Positions 1-6,672 of a stretch of 9,977 nucleotides of DNA are shown piece by piece; position 1 is the stretch's first letter; each line of letters starts with the position of its first letter. The stretch comes from Bacteroidales bacterium (GTDB taxonomy: Bacteria; Bacteroidota; Bacteroidia; Bacteroidales; NBLH01), in NCBI GenBank assembly GCA_026988445.1, contig JALSLF010000483.1:1-9977 (forward strand), in the 5' to 3' direction. Under the pieces are notes generated by a model, which was not told where the DNA came from, ran no database searches, and saw only the letters and a list, made by a program, of their open reading frames with translations. The position numbers and the translations under genes are program-made.

Positions 1-31
1 AGCATACTAAGCATTTCACTAAAGAAAAAAA

Positions 32-61
32 TTGTCCTTAAATAAATTTGTTGTAAATTTG
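32..61 (+). promoter_or_regulatory. Bacteroidota-type promoter of the PD-(D/E)XK nuclease gene
   Basis: A TTG at 32-34 is followed after 19 nt by TAAATTTG at 54-61, an exact match to the Bacteroidota -7 consensus TAnnTTTG with an acceptable spacer. A second TAAATTTG lies 11 bp upstream at 43-50, so the -7 element is present in tandem. The predicted transcription start is near 68, giving a very short leader before the ATG at 80. The assignment rests on consensus match and position only. Confidence 0.5.
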
Positions 62-79
62 TAAATAAACAAATCCAAA

Positions 80-937
80 ATGAACGAGTTTAGAGAAAAA
101 TATATAAACCCTTTTACTGATTATGGTTTTAAACGGCTTTTCGGTGAAGAGCCCAATAAAGATTTATTACTCGATTTTTTAAATGAATTATTAAAAAAAG
201 AACAGGGCAAAATTACCGAACTCCGTTATCTGAAAAACGAAAACCTTGCTTCTACCGAATTAAACAGAAAAGCTGTTTTTGATTTATATTGCACAAATGA
301 AAAAGGAGAAAAATTTATTGTAGAGCTGCAAAAAACGAAACAGAAATTCTTTAAAGACCGAACTCTTTATTATTCTACATTTCCAATTCGTGAGCAAGCG
401 GTTATAGGCAGTGATTGGAGCTTTGAATTAAAAAAAGTATATACAATAGCTATTCTTGATTTTGTATTTGATGAAGACAAAAATGAAGCTGAAAAATTCC
501 GATATGATGTTAAGCTTACAGATATTGGTACAAAAAAAGTATTTTATGATAAATTAACCTTTATTTATCTTGAAATGCCAAAGTTTAACAAAACAGCAGA
601 AGAATTAGAAACGCGATTTGAAAAATGGCTTTTTATCTTAAAAAATCTACACAAATTGGATAGAATCCCCGAAAAATTAAAAGAAAATATTTTTTTAAAA
701 TTATTTGAAACAGCTGAAATTTCAAAATTTTCGCAAAAAGAATATCAAGAATATGAAGATAGCTTAAAATATTACAGAGACTTAAAAAACTCATTAGAAA
801 CAGCAAAAGAAGAGGGGAAAATTGAAGGGAAAATTGAAGTTGCCAAAAGCATGATTGACAAAGGATTTGATACTACAACAATTGCAGAAATAACAGGTTT
901 AAGTGTGAAAGAAATTGATGAATTGAAAAAAGAATAA
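80..937 (+). CDS. Rpn family recombination-promoting nuclease / PD-(D/E)XK nuclease family transposase (PDDEXK_2)
   Basis: This 285-residue protein belongs by recognition to the PDDEXK_2 group (the Rpn/transposase_31-like superfamily). The family comprises DNA endonucleases linked to RecA-independent recombination and often spread as multi-copy genes. The N-terminus shows the family opening (NPFTDYGFKRLFGEE, about residues 10-24). The nuclease core follows, with the catalytic Asp in VFDLYC (D68) and the ExQ pair in VELQ (E82, Q84), ExQ being a common variant of ExK in this family. After a helical middle region, the C-terminus is a charged EGKIEGKIE stretch (about 245-253) and a short helix-turn-helix-like TGLSVKEIDEL tail, also typical. 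The length is normal and the frame intact, so it may be active. No transposon ends or target duplications were seen, so independent mobility is not supported. It is a lone gene facing asd. Family assignment is confident; biological role is not. Confidence 0.85.
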   Translation: MNEFREKYINPFTDYGFKRLFGEEPNKDLLLDFLNELLKKEQGKITELRYLKNENLASTELNRKAVFDLYCTNEKGEKFIVELQKTKQKFFKDRTLYYSTFPIREQAVIGSDWSFELKKVYTIAILDFVFDEDKNEAEKFRYDVKLTDIGTKKVFYDKLTFIYLEMPKFNKTAEELETRFEKWLFILKNLHKLDRIPEKLKENIFLKLFETAEISKFSQKEYQEYEDSLKYYRDLKNSLETAKEEGKIEGKIEVAKSMIDKGFDTTTIAEITGLSVKEIDELKKE

Positions 938-1022
938 GAAGAAACTCCACAACTAGCTCCGGCAAAATTACATCCTACGAGCTAAATGCTATATTAAATG
1001 AACAACGCAGCTTAATTTTTTG

Positions 1023-1048
1023 TTTCTTTTGTATCAAGACAAAAGAAA
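1023..1048. repeat. 10-bp perfect inverted repeat between converging genes
   Basis: TTTCTTTTGT (1023-1032) and ACAAAAGAAA (1039-1048) form a perfect 10-bp stem with a 6-nt loop. It lies between the stop codons of the nuclease gene and asd. The stem is A/T rich and neither strand has a T-run directly after it, so it is not a textbook intrinsic terminator, although it could end transcription from both sides. From memory, very similar TTTGTTTCTTTTGTATCAAGAC sequences recur between genes in Bacteroidota, so it may be a copy of a dispersed repeat. That recollection was not checked. Confidence 0.5.
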
Positions 1049-1134
1049 AAGCAGAAAAATTAGTATATTTATCTATTAAAATGTACAAAGCTAAATTTGA
1101 AATAAGCTATATCGCAGCCTGAATACAAAACACT

Positions 1135-2124
1135 CTATACAAGCCCCTTACTTAACAAATATTCGGCTATTTGAATAGTGTTTGTGGCTGCTCCTTTACG
1201 CAAATTATCGGCTACAATCCATAAATTTAAACTGTTTGGATTAGAAAAATCACGGCGAATGCGCCCCACAAAGACTTCGTCTTTATTTTTTGCACGAATC
1301 GGCATCGGATAAATATTATGGTCAATATCATCTTGAACAACAACTCCCTGTGTTTCGGAAAGTAATTCACGCACAGCTTGTAAATCAAAGTCCTGCTCAA
1401 ATTCTAAATTAACCGCTTCGGAGTGCCCGCCAACAACAGGTACACGAACAGCCGTAGCTGTCAAACGAATATTTTCATCGCTTAGAATTTTACGGGTTTC
1501 GTTTACCAATTTCATCTCCTCTTTGGTATATCCGTTGTCGGTAAAAACATCGCAATGAGGCAAGCAATTTTTATCAATAGGATGCGGATAGGCTTTCTCC
1601 CCTTCCCTGCCGGCACGTTCATCTTCCATTTGCCTAACAGCTTTTACGCCTGTACCTGTAATTGATTGATAAGTAGAAACCACAACCCTATTAATTTTAT
1701 AGTGTTTATGCAAAGGAGCTAAAACCATAAGCATTTGAATAGTTGAACAGTTCGGGTTAGCAATAATTTTATCTTCTTTGCTTAATAAATGTGCATTTAT
1801 CTCAGGAACAATCAACTTTTTGCTTTTATCCATGCGCCAAGCAGAAGAATTATCAACTACAGTAGTCCCTACGGATGCAAATTTGGGTGCCCATTCCAGC
1901 GAAACATCACCACCTGCCGAAAACAAAGCAATATCCGGTTTTTGCTTTACGGCATCCTGCAAAGAAACAATTTTATACTTTTTACCTTTAAAACTTATTT
2001 CCTTACCGGTAGATTTTGCCGAAGCAACAAGAATTAATTCATCAACCGGAAAATTTCTCTCTTCCAAAACTTGTAACATAACTGCGCCAACCATGCCGGT
2101 AGCACCCACAACTGCAACTTTCAT
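1135..2124 (-). CDS. asd: Aspartate-semialdehyde dehydrogenase
   Basis: The enzyme makes L-aspartate-4-semialdehyde from aspartyl phosphate with NADPH. This is the cytoplasmic branch point to lysine/diaminopimelate, threonine and methionine. The 329-residue protein has the usual family length. The Rossmann nucleotide loop GATGMVG lies at 7-13. The active-site cysteine is in NPNCSTIQ (C126), the substrate-contacting YQSITG at 152-157, an arginine in VRVPV (R227), and the catalytic histidine in GGHSEAVN (H234). All expected catalytic residues are present. The start is the natural MKVAVVGATG opening. The gene stands alone on the minus strand, with a good TAnnTTTG promoter about 28 bp upstream. 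Its 3' end converges on the nuclease gene. Several antisense open frames over its 5' half are shadows. No anomaly was seen. Confidence 0.97.
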   Translation of the reverse strand: MKVAVVGATGMVGAVMLQVLEERNFPVDELILVASAKSTGKEISFKGKKYKIVSLQDAVKQKPDIALFSAGGDVSLEWAPKFASVGTTVVDNSSAWRMDKSKKLIVPEINAHLLSKEDKIIANPNCSTIQMLMVLAPLHKHYKINRVVVSTYQSITGTGVKAVRQMEDERAGREGEKAYPHPIDKNCLPHCDVFTDNGYTKEEMKLVNETRKILSDENIRLTATAVRVPVVGGHSEAVNLEFEQDFDLQAVRELLSETQGVVVQDDIDHNIYPMPIRAKNKDEVFVGRIRRDFSNPNSLNLWIVADNLRKGAATNTIQIAEYLLSKGLV

Positions 2125-2151
2125 AATTAAATATTTTCAGAAAACAGCGGA

Positions 2152-2180
2152 CAAAATTACAATATTCTAATAAAAACAAA
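2152..2180 (-). promoter_or_regulatory. Bacteroidota-type promoter of asd
   Basis: Read on the minus strand, TTTG (2180-2177) is followed after 17 nt by TAATTTTG (2159-2152). The second element is an exact match to the TAnnTTTG -7 consensus. Transcription would begin near 2145, leaving about 20 nt before the asd start codon. This is a consensus match at the expected position; no start-site data are available. Confidence 0.55.
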
Positions 2181-2327
2181 GTAAAATATTGAAATAAAAA
2201 TCAAATTTATTTTGATTTTAAATAAGTACTTTCAAATTGGTATTTAAGGTAATAAGCAAATGGGGTGTAATTTGCATATCTACGGATGGATATTCTGAAA
2301 AATTCAAACAAGAAGATAAAAAGAAAA

Positions 2328-2597
2328 TTAAAGCTCGCCGGATAATTCGCCATCAATGGCAATAACCGATTTTATTTCAGGCACAGCGTTTTTTATAGTA
2401 CGCTCTACCCCTAATTTAAGTGTTTGTAAACTCATTGGGCAGGCATAACATGCTCCCAATAATTTAACTTTAACCACATTATCATCGGTTAATTCAACAA
2501 ATGCAATATCTCCTCCGTCGGTTTGCAAATAAGGACGAACACTGTCAATTGCTTGATAAATACGTTCTTCCAACTTATTGTTTGCTTTCTTCTCCAT
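2328..2597 (-). CDS. NifU C-terminal-domain (Nfu-type) Fe-S scaffold/carrier protein
   Basis: This is an 89-residue single-domain Nfu protein. Members bind a [4Fe-4S] cluster, usually bridged across a dimer, and hand it to apoproteins in the cytoplasm. Family hallmarks are the N-terminal LEERIYQAIDSVRPYLQTDGGD segment (about 9-30) and the cluster ligands in GACYACPMS (C50 and C53, CxxC), followed by a helix with LKLGVERTIK. The chosen start is the ATG at 2595-2597. A longer in-frame reading from 2648 would add 17 unrelated, basic residues encoded across a perfect hairpin and is rejected. The gene follows mrp by 72 bp on the same strand, so the two probably form an Fe-S trafficking pair. The intergenic hairpin ends 14 nt before the start codon and could tune relative expression. 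Confidence 0.92.
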   Translation of the reverse strand: MEKKANNKLEERIYQAIDSVRPYLQTDGGDIAFVELTDDNVVKVKLLGACYACPMSLQTLKLGVERTIKNAVPEIKSVIAIDGELSGEL

Positions 2598-2611
2598 ATT
2601 TTTTCTAAAAG

Positions 2612-2651
2612 CGTTTGGCAGGTATTTTTTCCGTTGATATCCTGCCAAACG
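2612..2651 (-). repeat. Perfect 11-bp stem-loop in the mrp-nfu intercistronic gap
   Basis: CGTTTGGCAGG (2612-2622) and CCTGCCAAACG (2641-2651) are perfect inverted complements with an 18-nt spacer. The stem is GC-rich against an AT-rich background. In the minus-strand transcript the hairpin lies 18 nt after the mrp stop codon and ends 14 nt before the nfu ATG. The following CTTTTAG is only a weak T-run. Possible roles are partial termination, an RNA processing or stability site setting the mrp:nfu ratio, or a DNA operator. The structure is certain from the sequence; the role is open. Confidence 0.7.
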
Positions 2652-2669
2652 TATTAATAATTTCAGCTG

Positions 2670-3800
2670 CTAATTAGACGCACAACTTGCATTCGGGTCA
2701 ATTTCCACTTTTGCCGTAGGTGCAAGTGTTTTATTTCTTTCTTCCACTTTTTCGGCAACATTTTCTGCTAAATCCAAAAAGGCTTTACCCAAAGGTGTAT
2801 CTTCCAATGCCGAAGGAGTTCCAATATCACCGCCTTCACGAATAGACTGTACTAAAGGAATTTGTCCCAAAAGTGGAATGTTTTTCTCTTCTGCCAATTT
2901 TTTCACGCCTTCTTTACCGAAAATATAATATTTATTTTCAGGTAATTCAGCCGGAGTAAACCAAGCCATGTTTTCAATCAAACCAATAACCGGCACCTCA
3001 ATTTTATCGGCTTGAAACATACCGATACCTCTTCGTGCATCGGCTAATGCAACATCCTGAGGAGTGCTGACGATAATTGCTGCCGTAACCGGTACCGTTT
3101 GTACCATAGTTAAATGAATATCGCTGGTTCCGGGAGGTAAGTCAATTAATAAGTAATCCAACTCGCCCCATAAACCATCGGTAATTAATTGTTTTAAAGC
3201 ACCGGTTGCCATAGCTCCACGCCAAATTAAAGCATCATCGGGCTTAATAAAAAAGCCAATGGATAACATTTTTACTCCGTATTTCTCAACCGGAAGAATA
3301 CGGTCTTTACCGGCTACTTTTTTAATACCCGGAATTGTTTTTTCCACACCAAACATTTTAGGAATTGAAGGTCCGTAAATATCGGCATCCAGTAAACCTA
3401 CCCGCATCCCTAATTTAGCTAAGGAAATAGCAAGATTTACCGATACGGTAGATTTTCCTACTCCGCCTTTTCCTGAGGCTATAGCTATAATATTTTTCAC
3501 CCCTTGTAAGGTGTTTTGATGTTCAACGGTTTTATCCACACGCCCCACCGTAACTTTTGCAGTAACCGTTGCTTTTACCTCCACATCATCTCCAAAAGCA
3601 TCTTGAATAGCTTTTTTACAGGCTTTTTCGATTGATTTTTTAAACGGGCTGTTAAATGAAGGTAAAAAAACCGAAAAACTGATTGATTTTCCTTCAATTT
3701 TAATGGCTTCTACCATCTTTAAAGATACAATATCCTGATTTTTTTCAGGGTATTGTACTTTTTTTAATGCATCAAGCACCTGATTTATAGAAATTTCCAT
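2670..3800 (-). CDS. mrp: Mrp/ApbC family P-loop ATPase, Fe-S cluster carrier
   Basis: Mrp/ApbC proteins are dimeric MinD-like ATPases that bind and transfer iron-sulfur clusters in the cytoplasm. In the 376-residue form, residues 3-80 are an N-terminal MIP18/DUF59 domain. The deviant Walker A GKGGVGKS lies at 110-117, DADIYGPSIP at 138-147 and the Walker B region LIDLPPGT at 218-225. The ATPase part is complete. The cluster-binding CxxC that many Mrp proteins carry after ENM is absent. The segment reads ENMAWFTPAELPENK (276-290), a form I recall as common in Bacteroidota. A single cysteine remains near the C-terminus (C373). The start is placed at the ATG at 3798-3800, in front of EISINQVLDALKKV, which matches family N-termini. 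A 14-residue longer version is less likely. nfu lies directly downstream, supporting a role in Fe-S delivery. Confidence 0.95.
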   Translation of the reverse strand: MEISINQVLDALKKVQYPEKNQDIVSLKMVEAIKIEGKSISFSVFLPSFNSPFKKSIEKACKKAIQDAFGDDVEVKATVTAKVTVGRVDKTVEHQNTLQGVKNIIAIASGKGGVGKSTVSVNLAISLAKLGMRVGLLDADIYGPSIPKMFGVEKTIPGIKKVAGKDRILPVEKYGVKMLSIGFFIKPDDALIWRGAMATGALKQLITDGLWGELDYLLIDLPPGTSDIHLTMVQTVPVTAAIIVSTPQDVALADARRGIGMFQADKIEVPVIGLIENMAWFTPAELPENKYYIFGKEGVKKLAEEKNIPLLGQIPLVQSIREGGDIGTPSALEDTPLGKAFLDLAENVAEKVEERNKTLAPTAKVEIDPNASCASN

Positions 3801-3921
3801 ATCTGTATTGTTTTTTGAATAAAATAATATATCCGGCAACAATCCACCCTGAGGCAGACAAGTATAATAATAAAAAATGAAAACCGAACTTGCTTATTTT
3901 TATTTAATTTAAATTAAAATA

Positions 3922-3953
3922 CAAAGATGAAGTTTTTTTTTATATTCGGCAAA
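3922..3953 (-). promoter_or_regulatory. Possible mrp-nfu promoter
   Basis: On the minus strand TTTG (3953-3950) is followed after 20 nt by CATCTTTG (3929-3922), one mismatch from TAnnTTTG. It would give a leader of about 115 nt before the mrp ATG. It lies in the divergent gap between mrp and pgeF. The mismatch and long leader make this a weak call. Confidence 0.3.
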
Positions 3954-4006
3954 TTTTATGTAGGTAGTTCGGTGCTCTTGATTAAATTTATTAAGAAATA
4001 AAATAT

Positions 4007-4771
4007 ATGAACAAAAAGAAATGTTTTCAATTTAAGATTTTTTCGCAAAAATCAGGTATTCTACACTATGTAAGTACTAAATATTTTGGCAATATGAGCC
4101 TTTATACGGCAACGGACATTCAAAAGGTAATAGAAAATCGTAAAAATTTAGCACAAGAGCTAAACATAGACCTAAATAATTTTGTTTTTCAACAACAAGT
4201 ACACGGTGCAAAGTGTAGCATAGTAGAGAGTAAAGATAAAGCCAAAGGTGTTTACAGCTATGCATCAGCGCTGAATGACAATGACGCAATGATTACCGCT
4301 ACAAAAGGAGTATGCATAACGGTCATGGCAGGTGATTGTGTCCCTTTATTGTTTTTTGACACACAAAATAAAGTAATTGCTGCAGCACATGCAGGCTGGC
4401 GTGGCACTTACAAAAAAATCGCTCAAAAAACCGTCGAAAAAATGACACAAAGGTTTAACAGCAAGCCCAAGTATATTATTGCAGGAATTGGTCCATCCAT
4501 TAGCGCTCCTCATTACGAGGTGGACGATTTGGTTTATAATGAATTTAAAAAACACATTCCCGGTTACAATAAATTCTTTTCCGAAGGAAAAGAAAAAGGT
4601 AAATATTATTTAGATTTATGGGCTGCAAATAAAGCTCAACTGCTATCCGCAGGTTTAAAAGAAGCTAATATTGAAATTTCCGCTTTATGCACCTATGCAG
4701 ATAATCATTTATTTTTTTCGGCAAGGCGCGGTGAAGAGGAAAGGTTTACGGCGGGTATAATGCTTTTATAA
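4007..4771 (+). CDS. pgeF: Laccase-domain purine nucleoside phosphorylase family protein (PgeF/YfiH, 'polyphenol oxidase' family)
   Basis: The 254-residue protein is a full-length member of the multicopper-oxidase-like laccase (DUF152/YfiH) family. Homologues such as LACC1/FAMIN and bacterial YfiH act on purine nucleosides (phosphorolysis and deamination). Escherichia coli PgeF has also been linked to peptidoglycan editing. The metal-site residues are in order: QQVHG (H66), GDCVPLLFFD (C111) and AAHAGWRGT (H128). Further conserved blocks are GIGPSISAPHYEV (about 160-172), the CTY near 228-230, and the C-terminal FFSARRGEEERF. The start is the ATG opening MNKKKCFQFKIF. The gene is divergent from mrp and followed by a structured intergenic element. 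No frame disruption. Family certain; physiological substrate in this organism inferred only from homologues. Confidence 0.93.
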   Translation: MNKKKCFQFKIFSQKSGILHYVSTKYFGNMSLYTATDIQKVIENRKNLAQELNIDLNNFVFQQQVHGAKCSIVESKDKAKGVYSYASALNDNDAMITATKGVCITVMAGDCVPLLFFDTQNKVIAAAHAGWRGTYKKIAQKTVEKMTQRFNSKPKYIIAGIGPSISAPHYEVDDLVYNEFKKHIPGYNKFFSEGKEKGKYYLDLWAANKAQLLSAGLKEANIEISALCTYADNHLFFSARRGEEERFTAGIMLL

Positions 4772-4828
4772 GATTTTAAATTATCATATTAAATTTTTTT
4801 AACAATATCGGCAGTCCTTAAATAAATG

Positions 4829-5060
4829 CTGTTAGATGTTGCTGCTAACAAACGCTGTCAGGTGCGCTTGCGCGCGCTGACTGGTTTGGTGCCGCGAGGG
4901 GCTTGATGTGTGCTTGCGGCAGGGATTGAAGCGGATAGCTCCCGATTGTGAAAAATATACAAAACTAAAATTAAAAGAGCGATTGAAATGAGCTCCTTTA
5001 AATTTTATAGTTTTGTTATTTTTCATTATCGGGACTATGAGCGGAAAGCCCGTAGCCGCC
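4829..5060 (+). other. Multi-stem structured intergenic element (repeat or non-coding RNA candidate)
   Basis: This GC-rich block lies between the converging ends of pgeF and the cytochrome gene and contains four successive hairpins. The first is TGTTAG/CTAACA (4830-4835 with 4845-4850). The second is GTCAG..GCGC closing on GCGC.CTGAC (4857-4881, TTGC loop). The third is GCCGCGAG/CTTGCGGC (4891-4898 with 4913-4920, one G-U pair). The fourth is a long imperfect hairpin of about 30 pairs from CCCGAT (4941-4946) to ATCGGG (5028-5033). Near-direct repeats AGCGGATAGCTCCCG (4930-4944) and AGCGGAAAGCCCG (5040-5052) flank the long hairpin. G-U pairs on the plus strand at 4896/4915 and 4948/5026 favour that strand being the folded one. 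From memory it resembles AGCGGATAGC-flanked hairpin repeats seen in Flavobacteria intergenic regions; Rfam identity is unverified. Confidence 0.6.
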
Positions 5061-5076
5061 CAACAAAAAAATTAAT

Positions 5077-6231
5077 TTATTTAAACCATGCGGGTTTTTT
5101 AAAATCTGTATTGTAGATATACTCGGCAGCAAGTTTTAATTCTTTTTCAGGATAATTTAATTGAGGCATGAGTTCAAATCTTTTTAATGCACCAAACATT
5201 AGTGCTTTATCATTAGCCGGATTTTTTGTAAAATTAACTATTCCGTTGATAAAGCTTTCCTTATCAGGATAAATAAAACTGTATTTTTTCTTTATATTAA
5301 TCATTGGCGGTGCTAATATCTCGTTTCTTGCTTTATCCACATCATGACAAATTTTGCAACGACTGTTATAAACGTTTTCAGGACTTAAATTTGCAGCTAA
5401 AAGTTGCGGACTGATTTTTGCAATGTTTTTGCGGATATTTTCCGTGCTGTTGTCATAAAGATAATTAGCTATTGCTTTAATGGTTTCTTTATTATAGTTC
5501 ATTTTAGGCATTAAATTATATTTTTTTACCGCATCATTCATTAATGCTTTTTCTTTATCGGGCTTGTTTACATAGTTTATTAAAGCATTTACAAATTCGG
5601 TTTTTGTTTTGTACTTTTTTTTATAAACATTAGTAAACTCTGATACTAAAGGTGCAAGTTGTTTTACTTGTAATTCGCTTTTTTGATGACAAATAACACA
5701 TTTGTTATGCAGTAGAACATCCGGGTTTTTAGAATCTACATTTTGTACGGTTTTAAAATCGCCATGTTCTTGTTTAAACTGTTCATCGTACCATGCTGGG
5801 TTTGGTAGTTCATTATCAAAGATATAGGCGGCAATAATTTCTAAATCTTTTTTGTTATAAGCTAATTTAGGCATAATGTTGAATTTATCTTTGGCTTTCA
5901 ACATTAGTACCTTTTTGGTATCGGGGTTTTCGGTGAAGTTCACCACAGCTTTTACAAATTCTTCTTTGTTGTCATAGCTCATTTTGTATCGGTGCTTTAC
6001 GGATACCATTGGAGGAGCTACGGCATTGGCTTCGGAAGTTCCTAAATCATGACAGATTAGACATTTTGTACGATATAATTGTTCGGCTTCTGATGAGCTG
6101 TTGTTTTTGCTTGAGTTTATAGCTGTAACATTCCGGTTATTATCTGCATTTTCTGTTTTGTTGTTTTGATTGCAGGCTGCCAGCAAACTGAATCCGATAA
6201 AAATAATTGTTAAATGTTTTATAAGTTTCAT
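5077..6231 (-). CDS. Tri-haem c-type cytochrome lipoprotein with three tandem cytochrome domains
   Basis: The 384-residue protein starts with a lipoprotein signal peptide (basic MKLIKH, hydrophobic run, lipobox LLAAC with lipidated Cys20) and an Asn/Ser-rich linker to about residue 48. Three homologous domains of 114-121 residues follow. Each has a haem-attachment CxxCH: CLICH 57-61, CVICH 178-182 and CKICH 292-296. Each also has a distal candidate axial methionine in an MP motif (M120 in IMPKL, M241 in LMPKM, M355 in LMPQL). Shared blocks include APPM or APLV after the haem, an NF/NY..NP/KP motif, and an AAYIF/YIY C-terminal helix. It should be exported, lipid-anchored and covalently haem-loaded, acting in electron transfer outside the cytoplasm. 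No oxidase or reductase partner is adjacent, so its redox partner is unknown. No acidic surface-export signal is evident just after Cys20. Confidence 0.88.
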   Translation of the reverse strand: MKLIKHLTIIFIGFSLLAACNQNNKTENADNNRNVTAINSSKNNSSSEAEQLYRTKCLICHDLGTSEANAVAPPMVSVKHRYKMSYDNKEEFVKAVVNFTENPDTKKVLMLKAKDKFNIMPKLAYNKKDLEIIAAYIFDNELPNPAWYDEQFKQEHGDFKTVQNVDSKNPDVLLHNKCVICHQKSELQVKQLAPLVSEFTNVYKKKYKTKTEFVNALINYVNKPDKEKALMNDAVKKYNLMPKMNYNKETIKAIANYLYDNSTENIRKNIAKISPQLLAANLSPENVYNSRCKICHDVDKARNEILAPPMINIKKKYSFIYPDKESFINGIVNFTKNPANDKALMFGALKRFELMPQLNYPEKELKLAAEYIYNTDFKKPAWFK

Positions 6232-6672
6232 ATCACATATTTAAAAGTTCGACATATATATGACACTATAATTAAAAAAACTTGCGATTTTCTTATGTTT
6301 TTTTGTTTTATGTACAAAGAGTATTAAATTTGAATTAAATCAATGGCTTAATACATAGAAGTTTATAAACGAACACAGATGTATTTAACATCTATGATGT
6401 TTTTGTTTTGAACTACAAAGTTCACTAATCCGCCGGTAGTCGGACATGGTTTTGCCTACGGCAACAGGTTTTCGTACACACAAATACTATTTTTTTGTAT
6501 GCTATCAACTACCAGCAACCAGTACTAACCTGCCAAAAGCCCGACAAGTTCCTGTATTTACTTTATTCCACTAAATTTACGGTAGTACTGTTTTTTGTAA
6601 TTTACGATAAGTCTATTGCTATCTTATTGGTTTTTCGGGAGTAGATAGTTGCAAGGTGTAAAGTAAGTTAAC
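6232..6672. other. 441-bp stretch without a recognised gene
   Basis: I find no convincing coding frame, tRNA or mobile element here. Local structures are a 10-bp palindrome CATATATATG (6253-6262), 22 bp upstream of the cytochrome start. There is also a small hairpin AGATGT/ACATCT (6377-6382 with 6388-6393). A GC-richer hairpin GCCGgTAG/CTACGGC (6432-6439 with 6456-6462) has one bulge. None has a convincing function. The stretch should contain the cytochrome promoter, but no clear TAnnTTTG element was seen. Confidence 0.5.

Noticed and set aside
80..937. Nuclease gene as part of a complete insertion sequence
   Set aside because: No terminal inverted repeats or flanking target duplication are visible, and the left side is cut by the window edge.
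1778..2170. Open frames antisense to asd
   Set aside because: They mirror a fully conserved enzyme gene and show no protein-like features of their own.
2197..2219. Inverted repeat AAAATCAAA / TTTGATTTT as a terminator of nfu
   Set aside because: The stem is nearly all A/T, lies over 100 bp past the stop codon and lacks a clear T-tail; too weak to annotate.
2598..2648. Longer N-terminus for the Nfu protein
   Set aside because: The extra 17 residues are encoded across a perfect hairpin, are not family-like, and a good internal ATG precedes the conserved domain.
3903..3918. 16-bp palindrome TTTAATTTAAATTAAA between mrp and pgeF
   Set aside because: It consists only of A and T in a very AT-rich gap, so chance is a sufficient explanation.
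4832..5026. 64-codon minus-strand open frame
   Set aside because: It lies entirely inside the stem-loop element, has no family resemblance, and its codons follow the inverted repeats.
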